Translations under genes and position numbers: made by a program
Shown here: positions 5,763 through 8,042 of the stretch, in pieces
Layout: each line of letters begins with the position of its first letter
Position numbering within the stretch: position 1 is the first letter of the stretch
Assembly (NCBI GenBank): GCA_016871475.1
Contig: VHDG01000150.1
Location: 1 to 8,042 of the forward strand
DNA: 8,042 nucleotides
Source: Verrucomicrobiota bacterium
GTDB taxonomy: Bacteria; Verrucomicrobiota; Verrucomicrobiia; Limisphaerales; UBA11320
Direction of reading: 5' to 3'
Notes under the pieces: model-generated
The model's input: the letters and a program-made list of their open reading frames with translations, nothing else
Database searches by the model: none
Told to the model about the DNA's origin: nothing

Positions 5763-7796
5763 TCACTTCAATTTCCGAGACTTTCGAGCCTTCGGGTAGG
5801 CCGACTTGGCCGGACTCGATGTCCCTTCAGGCGAACCCGTGCGGCGCTTGAGCTCCTGGATCTGATCTCTGAGCAAAGCCGCCTTTTCAAATTCGAGGTC
5901 CTCCGCAGCACGCAACATTTCCGACTCCATTTCCCGCAAGGTCTCCGTGACATCGAAATCTCCACCCGCATCCCGGATCACCGCAGCGGCTCGCTGCATG
6001 CCTTCGGAGTCCAACGACAGACTTTCCTCCACAGGACGCGTCACGCTGCGGGGAACAATCCCGTGCTTCTCATTGTGTTCAATCTGCTTCTTCCGACGAC
6101 GCTCCGTGACGGCCAGGAACTCTTTCATGCTCCGGGTGACAGTGTCCGCGTACAGAATCACTTCACCATTCAGATGCCGTGCAGCACGGCCTGCCGTCTG
6201 GATCAAACTGGTGGCGGACCGCAAGAATCCTTCCTTGTCTGCATCAAGAATCGCGACCAACGAAACCTCAGGCAAATCGAGGCCCTCGCGCAAGAGGTTG
6301 ATCCCGACCAGGACATCAAACTCCCCCTTGCGAAGTGCCCGGAGGATCTCCACGCGTTCGATCGCGTCGATCTCGCTGTGCAGGTACCGGACCTGGATCC
6401 CGATATCGCGGAGATAGTCCGTGAGCTCCTCAGCCGTGCGCTTGGTCAGGCTTGTGACCAACACACGTTCTTTTCGGTCAGCCCTGATGCGGGCCTCATT
6501 GATCAGGTCGTCAATCTGTCCTTTCAAAGGCTTCAAGATGACCTTGGGATCGATCAATCCCGTGGGCCGCACGACAAGCTCCGCCACCCTGCCCTCCGAC
6601 CATCCAATCTCCCTCGGTGCAGGCGTGGCACTGACATAGATCACCTGGTTTTGAAGGGCCTGAAACTCCTCAAACCGAAGGGGACGATTATCCAGGGCGC
6701 TCGGCAGTCGAAAACCATGCTCCACCAGCACCGTCTTCCGCGATCGATCCCCTTCGTACATGCCCCCGATCTGGGGAACCGTCGCATGCGACTCATCGAC
6801 AACCAGCAGAAAGTCTCTGGGAAAGAACGAGAGCAGGGTATCGGGGCGTGAGCCCGGAGGTCGTCCGCTGATATGCCTGGAGTAATTCTCGATCCCTGAG
6901 CAGAAACCCATCTCCTCAATCATCTCCAGGTCATACTCGGTCCTGGACTTGATCCGTTGGGCTTCCAGCAATTTCCCTGCACTTTCAAACTGGCTGATCC
7001 GGCTGCCAAGCTCCTCACCGATGCTGATGATGGCTCGTTTCAGTTTCTCAGTAGGAGTGGCGAACTGCTTGGCGGGAAAGATGGAGATGCTCTTGAGCTC
7101 CTCCGTTTTTTTTCCCGTGAGGGGCTCAAAGCGGGAGATCCGCTCGACCTCATCACCAAAGAATTCGAATCGCAGCGCATCCTCCGCATAAGCGGGGCAC
7201 AACTCCACGGTGTCACCCCGGACCCGGAAGTGACCCCGGGAGAACTCGATATCATTTCTGGAATACTGGAGATCCACGAGACGTGAGAGCAGCTGTTCAC
7301 GAGTGATCTCCTGGCCCAGCTTGATGGGGATCACCATGGCTTCGTAGTCCTCCCGGTTTCCGATTCCATAGATGCAGGAAACACTCGCCACCACGATGAC
7401 ATCCCGGCGTGTGAAGAGGGAGCTCATGGAGGCAAGTCGCATCCTTTCGATGGCCTCATTCACACTGGAGTCCTTCTCGATGAACGTATCGGTCCTGGGG
7501 ATGTACGCCTCGGGCTGGTAGTAATCGAAGTAGCTGACGAAGTATTCGACGGCGTTGTGGGGGAAGAAGGACTTGAACTCAGCATAGAGCTGAGCCGCGA
7601 GGGTCTTGTTGTGAGAGAGAACGAGGGTGGGTCGATTCACCCGCTGGATGACATTCGCGATGGTGAAGGTCTTTCCAGAACCCGTGACGCCGAGAAGCGT
7701 CTGGGAGGCCTTGCCCTGCTCGATCCAGGTGGAAAGTTGCTCAATGGCGGTTGGCTGGTCGCCCGCAGGTTGGTAGGGACACTCGAGCTTGAACAT
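5763..7796 (-). CDS. uvrB: UvrB, damage-recognition subunit of the UvrABC excision nuclease
   Basis: Nucleotide excision repair protein that is loaded by UvrA at DNA lesions, verifies damage and recruits UvrC. It has 677 residues, normal for the family. Walker A is GVTGSGKT (36-43). The beta-hairpin that is inserted between the strands is at about 90-116 (YFDYYQPEAYIPRTDTF). Motif II is DESH (334-337), motif III is VSATPAPRE (388-396) and motif VI is QTAGRAAR (533-540). The C-terminal UVR coiled-coil that contacts UvrC is at about 617-652 (EDLEFEKAALLRDQI), followed by a basic tail ending in KARKSRKLK. The start MFKLECPYQPAGDQP is typical. The gene begins 14 bases after the rex stop with no clear Shine-Dalgarno, which suggests co-transcription and perhaps coupled translation. 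It appears intact and ordinary apart from an A8 run in the coding strand at 7106-7113. Confidence 0.98.
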   Translation of the reverse strand: MFKLECPYQPAGDQPTAIEQLSTWIEQGKASQTLLGVTGSGKTFTIANVIQRVNRPTLVLSHNKTLAAQLYAEFKSFFPHNAVEYFVSYFDYYQPEAYIPRTDTFIEKDSSVNEAIERMRLASMSSLFTRRDVIVVASVSCIYGIGNREDYEAMVIPIKLGQEITREQLLSRLVDLQYSRNDIEFSRGHFRVRGDTVELCPAYAEDALRFEFFGDEVERISRFEPLTGKKTEELKSISIFPAKQFATPTEKLKRAIISIGEELGSRISQFESAGKLLEAQRIKSRTEYDLEMIEEMGFCSGIENYSRHISGRPPGSRPDTLLSFFPRDFLLVVDESHATVPQIGGMYEGDRSRKTVLVEHGFRLPSALDNRPLRFEEFQALQNQVIYVSATPAPREIGWSEGRVAELVVRPTGLIDPKVILKPLKGQIDDLINEARIRADRKERVLVTSLTKRTAEELTDYLRDIGIQVRYLHSEIDAIERVEILRALRKGEFDVLVGINLLREGLDLPEVSLVAILDADKEGFLRSATSLIQTAGRAARHLNGEVILYADTVTRSMKEFLAVTERRRKKQIEHNEKHGIVPRSVTRPVEESLSLDSEGMQRAAAVIRDAGGDFDVTETLREMESEMLRAAEDLEFEKAALLRDQIQELKRRTGSPEGTSSPAKSAYPKARKSRKLK

Positions 7797-7810
7797 GAAT
7801 GCGCAACAGG

Positions 7811-8042
7811 TTAGTCCCGCACGAAGTAGCTGAGGTTCTCCAGTTCGATCGCAAGGTTCACACTATTGACCATCACGTCCTCAGGCACATGCAGGACCGT
7901 GGCACTGAAGTTCAGTATTCCGCTGATGCCATGCTTCACCAGGAGGTTGGCCACTTCCTGTGCTGCCTGGGCGGGCACTGCCACGATGGCCATCTTTACC
8001 CGGTGACTCGCTGTCACCTTGGGCAACTGCTCCAGGGGGAGG
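7811..8042 (-). CDS. rex: Redox-sensing repressor Rex, C-terminal part only
   Basis: The last 76 residues of a frame that is open to the right edge. Rex is a homodimeric repressor that senses the NADH/NAD+ ratio and controls fermentation and respiration genes. The visible part is the end of its Rossmann domain, IVAVPAQAAQEVANLLVKHG then GISGILNFSATVLHVPE, followed by the C-terminal helix LAIELENLSYFVRD, which is swapped between subunits in known structures. The IAVPA..AQEVA, GILNF and LSYF patterns are typical of Rex. The winged-helix DNA-binding domain and the start are outside the window. An in-frame TTG at 8026 is not a start, because the family pattern continues upstream of it. It ends 14 bases before uvrB. 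Confidence 0.93.
   Translation of the reverse strand, partial: LPLEQLPKVTASHRVKMAIVAVPAQAAQEVANLLVKHGISGILNFSATVLHVPEDVMVNSVNLAIELENLSYFVRD

Noticed and set aside
6063..6851. 262-codon plus-strand open frame antisense to uvrB
   Set aside because: It overlaps the conserved uvrB coding region and encodes nothing recognisable.
7811..8026. A 71-residue stand-alone protein starting with TTG at 8026
   Set aside because: The frame stays open to the window edge and the sequence is the C-terminal part of Rex, so this is a fragment of a longer gene.

Overview
This window has moderately high GC. It looks like a chromosomal segment of a free-living Gram-negative-type bacterium, most plausibly Verrucomicrobiota or a relative. 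That guess rests on the gene mixture (Mip/FkpA-type FKBP, Rex, Kup, a SAM-I riboswitch and a CysO-like carrier together) and on the palindrome-rich spacer; no rRNA or marker gene fixes the taxonomy. Nothing indicates plasmid, phage or insertion-sequence content.

Layout, left to right. (1) Positions 1-1824, minus strand: kup, a potassium uptake permease whose last residues lie beyond the left edge. (2) Positions 1937-3798, minus strand: a tight three-gene unit, read in the order threonine-synthase-like PLP enzyme, CysO/MoaD-like sulfur carrier ending in Gly-Gly, and stand-alone NIL-domain protein. Its leader (3832-3996) is a clear SAM-I (S-box) riboswitch followed by an intrinsic terminator and an 8-bp antiterminator option; a possible promoter lies just upstream. 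(3) Positions 4050-4786: a spacer of about 740 bp with no convincing gene, holding a short hexamer repeat, several inverted repeats and a G10 run. (4) Positions 4787-5644, plus strand: a secreted FKBP-type prolyl isomerase followed by a strong intrinsic terminator. (5) Positions 5763-7796, minus strand: uvrB, convergent with the FKBP gene. Upstream of uvrB by 14 bases is the end of rex (7811-8042), the NADH-sensing repressor, cut by the right edge.

The most interesting part is block 2. A SAM riboswitch normally controls methionine, SAM or sulfur genes, yet the first gene would be annotated as threonine synthase. Its partners are a homologue of the CysO thiocarboxylate sulfur donor and a NIL domain, a domain known from methionine transporters and from anaerobic homocysteine synthesis. 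I infer that the unit may make homocysteine: the fold-type II PLP enzyme would act on O-phosphohomoserine (or another activated homoserine), with sulfur delivered as a protein thiocarboxylate, as CysM and CysO do for cysteine. The gene identities and riboswitch are directly supported; the reaction is a hypothesis. The remaining genes appear ordinary.
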